From JBBIJH01 sp037446075 (GTDB taxonomy: Bacteria > Bacteroidota > Ignavibacteria > UBA10030 > JAHEZR01): a stretch of DNA of 18,966 nt. This document shows, piece after piece, positions 1-8,443 of this stretch (its first letter is position 1; each line of letters opens with the position of its first letter). The notes under the pieces are model-generated. The model had not been told where the DNA came from, ran no database searches, and saw only the letters and a program-made list of their open reading frames with translations. Location: assembly GCA_037446075.1 (NCBI GenBank), contig JBBIJH010000041.1:1-18966 (forward strand), read 5' to 3'. A program made the position numbers and the translations under genes.

Positions 1-668
1 AGCGGAATGGCAGAGGTCATCAGAGCTTGTTGCTCTTCTACCGAAATGTTTTTCCTTCTTGCATTGATCAGGTCGAGTTCTCGGACCCGATCCGTATCAA
101 TCCGACCGGGAACAAGATTGTTGACCCTGATATTCGCCGAGGCTAGCTCGCGAGAGAGAGTCTTCGCGAGTGCTGCCACCGAAGCACGGACAACGTTCGA
201 TAGCGTCAAGTTCTCGATCGGCTCCTTTACAGAGGAAGAGGTCGAAAAGACAATACTTCCCCCTCCCCGTTCCCTCATAACCGGAATCAAGCCTCGAGCA
301 AGGCGAACGGCACTCATCAGCAGCAACTCGAACGCCTCTTGCCAAGCCCGATCGTCAAAGGACAAGAAGGCTCCAGCGGGCGGCCCACCCGTGTTCGAGA
401 ATAGCAGATCAACGCCGCCAAATTCTCGCACGGTTGCCTCTCGCCATTGTTCAATATCCGACGCAACCCGCAGATCCGCGGCCATCGCGAACACGCGCTG
501 GCCCGTTTCCTGCTCGATGCGTCTTCTCGCAGCTTCTATGGAAAAACCGTCTCGCGAAGCCATCGAAACAAGTGCTCCTTCCGCTGCGAGGACTCGCGCT
601 ACTCCGAAACCGAGTCCTTTGCTAGCCCCGGAGACCATCGCAACCTTGTTCTTTAATCCAAGGTCCAT
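1..668 (-). CDS. SDR-family oxidoreductase, BKR-like, atypical active site (partial, C-terminus off the left edge)
   Basis: The reading frame opens at an ATG at 668 and runs off the window after about 222 residues; classical short-chain dehydrogenases are about 250-260, so most of the protein is present. The N-terminal Rossmann motif is clear (GASKGLG, residues 14-20). The usual NNAG is replaced by SNTGG (91-95), and the late VNNLVPGRIDT segment (182-192) is typical of the family. The catalytic serine is present near residue 144, but the expected Tyr-xxx-Lys reads Ser157-Asn-Val-Val-Arg161. This Tyr/Lys loss is known in a subgroup resembling beta-ketoacyl-ACP reductases. The start overlaps the end of the upstream aldolase gene by 16 bp, so the two are probably translationally coupled. 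NAD(P) binding is likely; the substrate, or even dehydrogenase activity, cannot be named. Confidence 0.85.
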   Translation of the reverse strand, partial: MDLGLKNKVAMVSGASKGLGFGVARVLAAEGALVSMASRDGFSIEAARRRIEQETGQRVFAMAADLRVASDIEQWREATVREFGGVDLLFSNTGGPPAGAFLSFDDRAWQEAFELLLMSAVRLARGLIPVMRERGGGSIVFSTSSSVKEPIENLTLSNVVRASVAALAKTLSRELASANIRVNNLVPGRIDTDRVRELDLINARRKNISVEEQQALMTSAIP

Positions 669-1576
669 TGGATTTCCTCGTTCTCTTTGAGAAACCAACT
701 CAGAATGATTTCCATTGACCGTTCCGTCGAGGAGTCCAGCGGGGGACTAGGTGGCCGGATTCCAGCATGCAAGATCGCCCCGCGCCGGCGTAGGATCTCT
801 TTTCTGATCGACATCCCGACGCCCTCTTGAAACTCAAACCTCATGAGAGCGACATAGCGATAGAACGTCTCTGCTGCTTTCTTCGCGTCGCCGGACTGGA
901 ACAACCGGACAATCTGAACTAGGATCTCCGGAATTGCGAAGCCGGTCATCACGCCGGACGCTCCAGCGATCAACTCCTCCAGCAGATACATTCCCCCGAG
1001 GCCACCGAGAATCGAGATCGGAATTCCTTCAGCAGTCTCCAGGATCCGGGCGACCTTGAGCGGGGTGGGCGGGTCTTCGAGCTTGATCGTTCGGGCAGAC
1101 GGCACTTCGCGAGCGATGCGTACCAAGAGCGACGCTTCCATCGTAAAACCGCAGGCAGGCGGATAATCCTGAATCACGATTGGCATATCTACAGCTTCAG
1201 CCACGGCGGCAAAGTGCTTCAGCACAGCATCGGAATTCAGTTTTTGCATTCGAGGAGGACTGATCATGACGGCAGTGGCACCTACAGTCTTCGCCCGCTT
1301 AGCGACCTCGATGCACGTTTTCAATCCTTCGGTGGTTGCTCCTACAATCACGGGAACACGGTTCGCCACGTGCTGGACGGCCACTTCAAGAACTTGTAAA
1401 CGCTCTGACTCGTTGAGTCTCGCGGTTTCACTCGTAACTCCGAGCGCTGTCACACCATCGACCCCGGCTCGAAGATAGAGATCTATCACGCGACGAAGGC
1501 TGACAAAGTCTATCTCGCCAGGCAATGTGAACGGGGTAGGCAGAACTGAGTAGACACCTTTAGGAGTGAGGCTCAT
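653..1576 (-). CDS. Dihydrodipicolinate synthase/N-acetylneuraminate lyase family class I aldolase
   Basis: The 307-residue protein is full length for the DHDPS/NAL family, whose members are TIM-barrel enzymes that form a Schiff base with a 2-oxo acid such as pyruvate. The Schiff-base lysine is Lys165 in TIKLEDPPTP. The partner tyrosine is probably Tyr138 in IQDYPP. The substrate carboxylate loop, GTTGE in true DapA, reads GVTSE (46-50), and the YNVPxRT block of DapA is absent. It is therefore unlikely to make dihydrodipicolinate for lysine synthesis. A catabolic aldolase or dehydratase acting on a 2-keto-3-deoxy sugar acid or a 4-hydroxy-2-oxo acid is more plausible, given the glycosidase and rhamnulokinase neighbours. 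No good Shine-Dalgarno sequence precedes the ATG. The gene overlaps the downstream SDR gene and follows the GH27 gene by 152 bp. Confidence 0.85.
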   Translation of the reverse strand: MSLTPKGVYSVLPTPFTLPGEIDFVSLRRVIDLYLRAGVDGVTALGVTSETARLNESERLQVLEVAVQHVANRVPVIVGATTEGLKTCIEVAKRAKTVGATAVMISPPRMQKLNSDAVLKHFAAVAEAVDMPIVIQDYPPACGFTMEASLLVRIAREVPSARTIKLEDPPTPLKVARILETAEGIPISILGGLGGMYLLEELIAGASGVMTGFAIPEILVQIVRLFQSGDAKKAAETFYRYVALMRFEFQEGVGMSIRKEILRRRGAILHAGIRPPSPPLDSSTERSMEIILSWFLKENEEIQWTLD

Positions 1577-1728
1577 TCGCTGTAGCTACCGATGAATTCT
1601 AGATGGATGATTCAGGGCGCAGGACTTTAGGATTCCGGCTCGAGTCTCTGGGTGCACCCTCCAGCTCTTAATAATAAGGAGAGGACAGCCTCGTGTCCAA
1701 CTTCATCATTGCAGCGCAGACGATAATC
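1577..1728. other. 152-bp spacer between GH27 and aldolase genes
   Basis: This is the largest gap in the left-hand gene series. Directly after the GH27 stop the minus strand holds a short inverted repeat (GGACA/TGTCC, forward 1683-1698), followed on the transcript side by a pyrimidine-rich TCTCCTTATTATT. The stem is only 5 bp and there is no proper U-tract, so I do not call it a terminator. The gap is large enough for an internal promoter for the aldolase-SDR pair, but I see no convincing -35/-10 pair. Confidence 0.3.
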
Positions 1729-3750
1729 TCATTCCTCCCTGAGACGAACGAGCATTACGCCGTGGTAGGGAACTTCCGCCACAAATTCCTTCTCGAACAC
1801 GCCCAAATCTTTTTGTCGCCACAGGTCCCTAACTCTAAACTTGCCAGTGAATCCTAAGTCAACACCTCGCAAAGTAATACGAGCATTCCCTTTTTTCCCC
1901 CACAAGAAATAATCCGCGGGCGAGCGCTTTACATCTGGATCCGTATAAAAGAACCCGACCGCTTTCGAACCGTCCTCCATCTCCCTCACCCAGATCTGCT
2001 TGCCATCATCGTTGAATATCCGACCTGCTTGGCGGCCGAGAGGATCCTGATTGACGGCGAGTACCTCGTCGTTCGTCAGCAGATTCAAAGTGAACTCGTC
2101 CAGCTTCGTGAGATCACACCCGAGGAGCAGTGGAGCTGCGAGCAAGCACCACAAACTGATGTGACTGTATTGCTCATGCGGGGTAAGACGCGTCGGATGA
2201 AGGTTAGGTCCCCAACCGACAAGGCCGACGACGAGCATGTCAGGATCGTTCCAGTGTCCGGGTCCAGCGTACTTTTCGTGGCCGGCTTGGCCGAAACCGA
2301 TCTTCGACACGCTCTGCCAGGTATCCACGATGTCGCCCGTGGTCCGCCAGCAGTTCCCTCCAACCTCTGCGCCCCATTCCCAAACATTTCCCATCCCGTA
2401 CTGGCACACGCTATAGACGATATCACGAGGGACTGTGCTTAGAACGTTACGCATCAGGAGGTAGGGTTTCTTAAGTTCGGGTAGACTTCGATCTCTGGCA
2501 ATGTCGCCGTAGGAACACCAATCGTATTTCAGGTAATCGATTCCCCAGTCAGCGAACCGCCGGGCATCCCTTTCCTCGTGCCCGTAACTGCCGGTAAAAC
2601 CCGCGCAGGTCAGCGGTCCTGGTGAGGAGTAAATTCCAAGCTTCAGCCCTCTTGCATGCACATAATCGCCAAGCGCCTTCATATCGGGAAATTTCCTGTT
2701 TGCGTTGATCATCCCCTCGAGGTCTCGAGGCTCACCACTGAAGATCGGATCCATTGCCTGGGGTTTGATCTCCCAGCAATCGTCAATGTTGATATACGTC
2801 CACCCATGGTGAATGAGGCCCGTCGAGACCATAGCGTCGGCAGCCGCTCGAACTTTTTCGTCGTCGACGGAGCAAGCCCAGCAGTTCCAGCTATTCCAGC
2901 CCATCGGCGGTGTGAGACAAATCTCATCCCCGATGATGATGCGGAGTTGGCGCTCAGCCCTGCCAAGTTCATTCGTCGCAGTCACCGTCGCGGAAAACTC
3001 TCCTCGTGTTTCGACGCGACCAGAAATCCTGCCGGTAGACTCGTCGAGCGTAAGTCCCACCGGAAGATTGCGTGCGCCAAACCTCATCGGTCTTTTCCCG
3101 GTAGCAGCAATCGTGTAGAGGAATGGATTGCCAGGACGGGCGCCGAAGGTCTTCGCTCCGTTGATCCGGGGAGCATCAGGGGACTCGGGTGTCAGGATCT
3201 GCCGCTCTCGATCGAAAAAATCAACCGTCAGCCGGGATGGAGAACGAAATTCCAGGAACTCCAACCTTCCGTCGCACCAGTCCGCATGATCGTAACTGAT
3301 CCCGTCCTTAGCGTCCGTGACCAGCAAGCCCAGGTGCCGAATCCCGTTGAGATCGACATCAACGTTTTTTGCCGTCTGGCCTTTCTTCATGACGCCGCTT
3401 TCCCACAGAACCTTTTGATCTGCAAGCACATAGAAACAGACGCTGGCCTTGTCTCCAGTCTCATCATCAACACCGACCGAAGCGATGAACCGCCTTCCCT
3501 TGCCGTCCAGATTTATCATGAGGGTACTGATGGCATGCGTGCCGACTCCCCGCTCGAATTTTTGCCCGGCAACACTGAGGGGGTTGCCATCGACCGACTT
3601 TCGAGCCTGAGGGGTCCCCCAGCCTGAATCCATGTAACTCAAATCCAGTTCATCAAGCCAGACTGTCTGGGCTCGAGTCGATTCGGCCGAGATGGAGAGA
3701 ACTGCCGAGAAAAGCAGAGGGCCTAAGACTTTTTTCACTTTCAACCCCAT
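1729..3750 (-). CDS. Secreted GH27 alpha-galactosidase with NPCBM and Ig-like (He_PIG-type) domains
   Basis: Hydrolyses terminal alpha-galactosides (or alpha-N-acetylgalactosamine or beta-L-arabinopyranose, which GH27 also covers) outside the cytoplasm. With the start at 3750 the protein has 673 residues. Residues 1-28 form a Sec signal (MGLKVKK, hydrophobic core, then ESTRAQ). Residues about 30-170 are an NPCBM sugar-binding module. Residues about 195-275 form an Ig-like putative binding domain (LPVGLTLDESTGRISG). The GH27 barrel begins at TPPMGWNSWNCW (280-291). It contains NIDDCW (321-326), the nucleophile Asp410 in YLKYDWC and the acid/base Asp473 in WRTTGDI. The C-terminal beta-domain is complete. 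An ATG at 3819 would extend the frame but would overlap the upstream gene by 62 bp and put a non-signal sequence in front, so 3750 is preferred, leaving a 7-bp gap. No strong ribosome site is visible, which fits coupling to the upstream gene. Confidence 0.92.
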   Translation of the reverse strand: MGLKVKKVLGPLLFSAVLSISAESTRAQTVWLDELDLSYMDSGWGTPQARKSVDGNPLSVAGQKFERGVGTHAISTLMINLDGKGRRFIASVGVDDETGDKASVCFYVLADQKVLWESGVMKKGQTAKNVDVDLNGIRHLGLLVTDAKDGISYDHADWCDGRLEFLEFRSPSRLTVDFFDRERQILTPESPDAPRINGAKTFGARPGNPFLYTIAATGKRPMRFGARNLPVGLTLDESTGRISGRVETRGEFSATVTATNELGRAERQLRIIIGDEICLTPPMGWNSWNCWACSVDDEKVRAAADAMVSTGLIHHGWTYINIDDCWEIKPQAMDPIFSGEPRDLEGMINANRKFPDMKALGDYVHARGLKLGIYSSPGPLTCAGFTGSYGHEERDARRFADWGIDYLKYDWCSYGDIARDRSLPELKKPYLLMRNVLSTVPRDIVYSVCQYGMGNVWEWGAEVGGNCWRTTGDIVDTWQSVSKIGFGQAGHEKYAGPGHWNDPDMLVVGLVGWGPNLHPTRLTPHEQYSHISLWCLLAAPLLLGCDLTKLDEFTLNLLTNDEVLAVNQDPLGRQAGRIFNDDGKQIWVREMEDGSKAVGFFYTDPDVKRSPADYFLWGKKGNARITLRGVDLGFTGKFRVRDLWRQKDLGVFEKEFVAEVPYHGVMLVRLREE

Positions 3751-3757
3751 GCTGCTA

Positions 3758-5620
3758 TTATTTCGTCGGAAGTGGATTAGGACCATAGAACTTCCAACTC
3801 GATCGATGGTCGCGCCCAAGCTGCTGTCCGATCAACTTTGCACGAAGCATTTCAATGGGGATCGAGTTCTCTTTGAGGATCGCGTCGTGGAATTCACGAT
3901 TGGTCATCCTCCCCGTCCCGACAAGCTCTGCTCTGAGTGCCCGCAGCTGAAGCGCTCCGAGCATATAAGCGCATTGGTAGAGGGGGCTGTATTCGCCTGA
4001 GAAAGACCGGCGCACCTCAGCAGTGGCGTTGTCGCGCTCATGCCCCACACGCTCGATGAGGAAGTCAATGCACTCCTCAGGTGTCATTTTCTCAAGATGG
4101 AAACCGAGAGAAAAGATGATTCTCGCGCAGCGATGCATTCTCCAGAATAGCATTCCGATTCGGTTCTCGGGAGTCTTCGGAAAACCAAGATCCCAGAAAA
4201 GCATCTCCCAGTAAAGCGCCCCTCCTTCCGTCCAGAACGGGGTCGCAAACGGCCGACGGTACGTTTTGTACCGACTGGTCATGAATCCCTGAAGATGATG
4301 TCCAGGGATGAGCTCGTGGAAGACAGTCGCCCGTGAGAAGTGAATATTATTTCCCCGCATGCTCATCATCTTCGCCTCGTGAGGCATCGTGCTCGTGGGA
4401 AAGGAAACACGAATGACTTCCCCGCCGAGGAAAAAAGGGCTGACGAGTTGCTGTTCGGGCGTGAGCATTTCCATCCTCCACGTCTCGCGAGCAAGCGGCG
4501 GGACAGTGACAAGGTCGTGCTTCTCAACAAATTCAATTGCCTCCAGCGCGAGGTCGCGGACAAGCTCGGGTTGTTTGCCCGGCTCGACGTGCAGGGTCTT
4601 CACGTGTTCTAACGCTTTTTTCCAGTCATCACCGTAACCGAGATCACGAGAGGCCTTTTTCATTTCGTTCTCGCACCAGGCGAACTCCCGGTTCGCAATG
4701 GCAATGAGTTCCTCAGGACTGTACGGAATCATCTCGTGGGCAAGCTCAGCCAGCAGCGCCTCGTTGCCGATCGGGTCGCCGATGATGACTTTGTCGGTAT
4801 CGGAGCTGACACCAACAAGCTGCCGCTTCAGGAAGTCTGCATAATTCTTCAGCGCTGCGTCTGCCACCTTATACGGTTCGCTAACCCACCACGTGAAGAG
4901 GGGGTCGTAGCCATCGTAGAAGGTGAACCAGTTTTTCAGGGTTTCCCTCAAATTCGCTGTAATGGATGCAGCGCGATTAGCCAGCGTCTTTTTTGGTAAC
5001 GACACCGTTTCTTTCTCTCGGGATTGCAGCCTGACCTCCCACCTCTTCCGCAGGGAGTCAATCTGCTTGCTCATCGTGTGGAGCGCCACAGCAAACTGCT
5101 GGGAATCCGGCGACTTCATCTCGCGCCGAGAGTCTTCCAAGCTGATGATCGTACGAGCGAATGGGAGTAGCGACTCAGCTTCTGCAAGGGCTTTTTGGCG
5201 TAGTCCGAGCTGTCGAAGCTGATGCTCGAGGTGGTTCCGGAACAAAATGTAGTCGATCTTCCCGTCCTGACTGAGCTTTTCAAAATCCCAGGATGCGAGA
5301 GCCGATAACCATCGTTCAAATAAGTCTTTCAGAGGTCCCGTCCGAAGAGGAGAGGATTCGACTGGGAAAGATCGGTACAGACTCTGTCTGTCCACCTCGT
5401 AGCGCAAGATGGACGGTGCCAGCTCGCTCGTGGACGTATCCGCTTCTAGAGCATATCGACCTTGGCCAACCGCCTGACTGAAGAGTCCCAATGACCAGAA
5501 AAGAAATGCAAACACCGAGATTTCGACCAACCAGAATCGCCGTTGTCTTCCCATTCTGAGTCCAGTTTCTGAGTGCTGTTTAGCCTCTTTTCTCCGCCGT
5601 AGGAAAAGCTTATCTCTCAT
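3758..5620 (-). CDS. DUF885-family (HExxPGHH) putative zinc metallopeptidase, exported
   Basis: The 620-residue protein has the hallmark of the DUF885 family: HELIPGHH at 435-442, followed by a downstream glutamate in WTEGGALYWE (Glu465), an arrangement matching gluzincin-like metal sites. Members are widely annotated as uncharacterised metallopeptidases, and the true substrate is usually unknown. The N-terminus has a basic stretch and a hydrophobic segment (about residues 29-50, ending FSQAVGQG), so it is a Sec-exported protein or lipid-free periplasmic enzyme. The start at 5620 gives a 4-bp ATGA overlap with the M24 peptidase stop and has GGAGAGG just upstream. A later ATG at 5554 would give a more compact signal peptide and cannot be excluded; the longest frame (5701) is unlikely because it lies inside the upstream gene. 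Its place between Xaa-Pro-type and DPP-IV-type peptidases supports a peptide-degrading role. Confidence 0.87.
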   Translation of the reverse strand: MRDKLFLRRRKEAKQHSETGLRMGRQRRFWLVEISVFAFLFWSLGLFSQAVGQGRYALEADTSTSELAPSILRYEVDRQSLYRSFPVESSPLRTGPLKDLFERWLSALASWDFEKLSQDGKIDYILFRNHLEHQLRQLGLRQKALAEAESLLPFARTIISLEDSRREMKSPDSQQFAVALHTMSKQIDSLRKRWEVRLQSREKETVSLPKKTLANRAASITANLRETLKNWFTFYDGYDPLFTWWVSEPYKVADAALKNYADFLKRQLVGVSSDTDKVIIGDPIGNEALLAELAHEMIPYSPEELIAIANREFAWCENEMKKASRDLGYGDDWKKALEHVKTLHVEPGKQPELVRDLALEAIEFVEKHDLVTVPPLARETWRMEMLTPEQQLVSPFFLGGEVIRVSFPTSTMPHEAKMMSMRGNNIHFSRATVFHELIPGHHLQGFMTSRYKTYRRPFATPFWTEGGALYWEMLFWDLGFPKTPENRIGMLFWRMHRCARIIFSLGFHLEKMTPEECIDFLIERVGHERDNATAEVRRSFSGEYSPLYQCAYMLGALQLRALRAELVGTGRMTNREFHDAILKENSIPIEMLRAKLIGQQLGRDHRSSWKFYGPNPLPTK

Positions 5621-6876
5621 GCCTCTCCGAAAGGCTTGTCGATCGCCGTGGACTCCATCCCTCCCAGGATACGCCCACCATCTTCGGTAACGACGAAGCA
5701 ATCCTCAAGACGCACGCCGAATTCGCCATACAAATAAATCCCCGGCTCATCGCTGAATGTCATCCCGGGCTGGAGCAGAAGCTTGTTTCCTCGAACAAGG
5801 TAGGGGGACTCGTGCCCATCCATTCCGATCCCGTGCCCGAGACGGTGAGTAAAGAACTTATAGTCCGGCCCAAAACCGGCCTGCTCAATTACCTTTCGCG
5901 CCGCTCGATCAATCTCCTCGCATGGGACGCCCGGCCGAACGGCCCGTAACGCTTCCGACTGCGCTCTCCGAACGACCTCCCAGACATGTTGCTGCTTTTC
6001 TGTGGGTCTCCCGAACACGATCGTTCGTGTCACATCGGATCGATAGCCCTCCACACTGCAACCTCCATCCACGAGGACCACATCGCCATCTCTTAGCGAG
6101 CGTGGGACCTTTGTCCCGTGTGGAAATGCCGAACCGGGACCAAACAACGGCCCAGCACCGCCACTGGCGCCCATCTGCGAGTGCGCATTGCTGATGATTC
6201 CGGAATGTTCCTTCTGAGTCATCGCCTCACGCAGGTGGTTGAACGCTTCCCTGTACGCGAGCTTTGTGATCTTGTTCGCTAGCTCCATGTAGGCAAGTTC
6301 TTTTTCTGTTTTTGTGGCTCGGCACGCTTCAGTGACAACCGCCCCATTCACGAGTTCCAACGTCGCTGCATCCTGACGTAGGCCAAAGAGAATGAAACTC
6401 CTCGTCGTCGGCGCGATGCCAAGCCGACCGCTCGCCGCTCCGAGGTCCTTCATGACACCTGCAATGAGTTTGAATGGGCTTTCGTGCTCTTCCCACGTGC
6501 GAATTTCATTGTCCTTCGGGATCATCTCCTTTGCACTCTCGAGTTCAAAAGCGGGCCATACCCAGATGGGCTTCCCTCTGCGGTGAAGCACTGCACCAAA
6601 GGTGCGCTCACTCACAAACCAGTTCACGCTCGTGAAATACAGAAGATCAGACCCACCGGTCACAAATAGGCCATCAAGGTTATGCTCTGTCATCAGACGC
6701 CGGGCTTTCTCTTGGCGCCCCTCATAATCTTCGGGATTGAGAGGCTTCACTCCTGTGACCATGTTCTCAAGCTTAAACTGCTGTGCAGACTCGGACTTGG
6801 AGAGTAGCTGCCGAACAAATCCAAAACTGGCAATCGTGAGACCACCCACTTTCAGGAAAGCACGACGAGACGCCAT
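5617..6876 (-). CDS. Tat-exported M24-family metallopeptidase (Xaa-Pro aminopeptidase/prolidase type)
   Basis: Likely removes residues next to proline from peptides in the periplasm. The 419-residue product starts at an ATG at 6876 with an excellent ribosome site (GGAGG at 6884-6888, 7 nt away). That start gives a twin-arginine signal: MASRRAFLKVGG followed by a short hydrophobic stretch. A creatinase-type N-terminal domain spans about 50-190, and the pita-bread catalytic domain follows. The five expected metal ligands are present: Asp270 (VDGG), Asp281 (RSDVTRT), His348 (HGIGMDGHE), Glu377 (DEPGIY) and Glu391 (RLED). Tat export fits a cofactor-containing dinuclear metal enzyme folded in the cytoplasm. 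Longer frames up to 7014 read into the rhaB region and are rejected. The gene sits 40 bp after rhaB and overlaps the DUF885 gene by 4 bp. Exact specificity (Xaa-Pro aminopeptidase versus prolidase) cannot be decided. Confidence 0.92.
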   Translation of the reverse strand: MASRRAFLKVGGLTIASFGFVRQLLSKSESAQQFKLENMVTGVKPLNPEDYEGRQEKARRLMTEHNLDGLFVTGGSDLLYFTSVNWFVSERTFGAVLHRRGKPIWVWPAFELESAKEMIPKDNEIRTWEEHESPFKLIAGVMKDLGAASGRLGIAPTTRSFILFGLRQDAATLELVNGAVVTEACRATKTEKELAYMELANKITKLAYREAFNHLREAMTQKEHSGIISNAHSQMGASGGAGPLFGPGSAFPHGTKVPRSLRDGDVVLVDGGCSVEGYRSDVTRTIVFGRPTEKQQHVWEVVRRAQSEALRAVRPGVPCEEIDRAARKVIEQAGFGPDYKFFTHRLGHGIGMDGHESPYLVRGNKLLLQPGMTFSDEPGIYLYGEFGVRLEDCFVVTEDGGRILGGMESTAIDKPFGEA

Positions 6877-6916
6877 GATCTTGCCTCCAGGTGTTAAGGA
6901 AGGATGGGAAGTTCTT

Positions 6917-8401
6917 TCATCGAGTTGATAGGGACCGGTAAACCTCCTCATGTTTGTCCCAGTAGTCTGGGTTCTGCGGCTTGTATACCTCGAGCTCGAA
7001 GGAACGGCCCACAAGCTCCCTCAGTGATCGAAGCTCCCCCAGCTCACCCGTCGCGATTGCTTGCATGCCGAGGTTGCCCACCACGGTGCCTTCCGCCGGT
7101 CCCGCTATCACCTCTCGATTGATCGCATCGGCAGTCATCTGACAGAGAACCTCGTTCCGGATTCCTCCGCCGACCGCATGGAGTCTCTCGATTCTCTTGC
7201 CTGTAAGCTCTTCAAGCTCTTTCAAAATCAATCGGCACTTGAACGCAAGGCTCTCGAGGACGCAGCGAGTGATCCAGCTCACGTCTTCGCGAAAGGGTTG
7301 CTTCGTCTCTCGCAGGTAGGAAATGATCTTCGCTGCCATGTTGCCCGGATGGAGAAATCTCGGATCGTTAGGATCGACCCACGCTTTAACCGGAGGCGCT
7401 TCTTTCGCCATACGTGCAAGCTCATCGTAACCGAAGCGCTTCCCTAGTTTTTCCCAGTCTCGGCGACATTCCTGCATCAGCCAAAGACCCGCGATGTTCT
7501 TGAGGAAGCGGACAGTTCCCAGAACCCCCCCTTCGTTCGTGAAGTTCCTTTCGAGACTTGAGCCGTTGACCAGGGGACGATCGAGTTCGATGCCCATCAG
7601 TGACCAGGTTCCTGAACTGAGGTACGCCCACGTTCCTTCGGTCGCAGGAACCGCCGCGACGGCAGCGGCCGTGTCATGACTGGCACCTGCAATTATCGGA
7701 GGCTCGCCTTCAATCCCTACCTCATTCATTATTTCCTTCACCAGTGGTCCGAGCGTCCGACCAGATTCAATGATCTGAGGAAAGATTTTCTCGGGTAGGC
7801 CAAAAGCCTTAATTAGATCCCAGCACCAATTTCGGCGCCACGGGTCCGACAGCTGTGTGGTTGACGCAAAAGTATACTCAGCCCTTTTCACACCCGACAA
7901 GAGGAAGTGGAAAAAATCCGGAATGGTCAAGAAACACTCAGCAATATCAAGCAAGCTGCGCCTTTGATCTTTCTCTGCCAGAAGCTGGTATAGTGTGTTG
8001 ATCTGCATGAACTGAATCCCGGTTCGACGATAGATCTCTTCCTTTGGAATAATACTGAAGGCTTTCTCCATCATTCCATCTGTCCGAGGGGATCTGTAGT
8101 GATATGGATAGCCGAGAAGCCGATCTCCCGCATCGAGCAGCACGTAATCGACTCCCCACGTGTCGACGCCAATGCCGTCGAAGCGAGGGCCATGAAGCTG
8201 AACAGCCCGAGAGAGACCGGCCTTCATCTCCTCGAAGATCGCAAGGATATCCCAAAACAAATCGTTCCGGTACCGCACGACGTGGGTTCGGAAACGATGG
8301 ACATCGTGGAGATGGAGGCGACCGTCACGCAACTCTCCCACGATGCATCGGCCGCTCTCGGCTCCGAGATCAAAGGCGATATAGCGCCTTGCGCCACCCA
8401 T
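6917..8401 (-). CDS. rhaB: Rhamnulokinase (FGGY carbohydrate kinase)
   Basis: Phosphorylates L-rhamnulose at O-1 with ATP in the cytoplasm, the second step of L-rhamnose breakdown. The 494-residue length is normal for RhaB. The ATPase-fold start is IAFDLGAESGR (8-18), the family signature typical of rhamnulokinases. GVDTWGVDYVLL lies near residues 78-89, and HYRSPRTDGMM continues the sugar-binding part. The second-domain phosphate loop is AYLSSGTWSLMG near 260-270, and the adenosine region AVGGGIRNEVLCQMTADA lies in the C-terminal third. The start at 8401 matches the usual RhaB N-terminus although no Shine-Dalgarno sits at ideal distance. It follows the GH3 gene by 42 bp and precedes the M24 peptidase by 40 bp. 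No rhamnose isomerase, aldolase RhaD or rhamnose transporter is in the window. The in-operon DHDPS-type aldolase is not a RhaD homologue. Confidence 0.93.
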   Translation of the reverse strand: MGGARRYIAFDLGAESGRCIVGELRDGRLHLHDVHRFRTHVVRYRNDLFWDILAIFEEMKAGLSRAVQLHGPRFDGIGVDTWGVDYVLLDAGDRLLGYPYHYRSPRTDGMMEKAFSIIPKEEIYRRTGIQFMQINTLYQLLAEKDQRRSLLDIAECFLTIPDFFHFLLSGVKRAEYTFASTTQLSDPWRRNWCWDLIKAFGLPEKIFPQIIESGRTLGPLVKEIMNEVGIEGEPPIIAGASHDTAAAVAAVPATEGTWAYLSSGTWSLMGIELDRPLVNGSSLERNFTNEGGVLGTVRFLKNIAGLWLMQECRRDWEKLGKRFGYDELARMAKEAPPVKAWVDPNDPRFLHPGNMAAKIISYLRETKQPFREDVSWITRCVLESLAFKCRLILKELEELTGKRIERLHAVGGGIRNEVLCQMTADAINREVIAGPAEGTVVGNLGMQAIATGELGELRSLRELVGRSFELEVYKPQNPDYWDKHEEVYRSLSTR

Positions 8402-8443
8402 CCGGATGTTCAGCCTTCAAAGGAATTAGAACGATTGCTCATG

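Noticed and set aside
7..690. Plus-strand open frame of 227 codons at the left edge
   Set aside because: It is the antisense of the SDR gene, whose minus-strand translation has clear Rossmann and family motifs.
1683..1698. GGACA/TGTCC repeat after the GH27 gene as an intrinsic terminator
   Set aside because: Stem is only 5 bp with a 6-nt loop and no continuous U-run follows.
2656..3627. Long open frame on the plus strand (about 323 codons)
   Set aside because: Lies wholly antisense to the GH27 gene, has no recognisable domain, and its composition follows the codon structure of the opposite strand.
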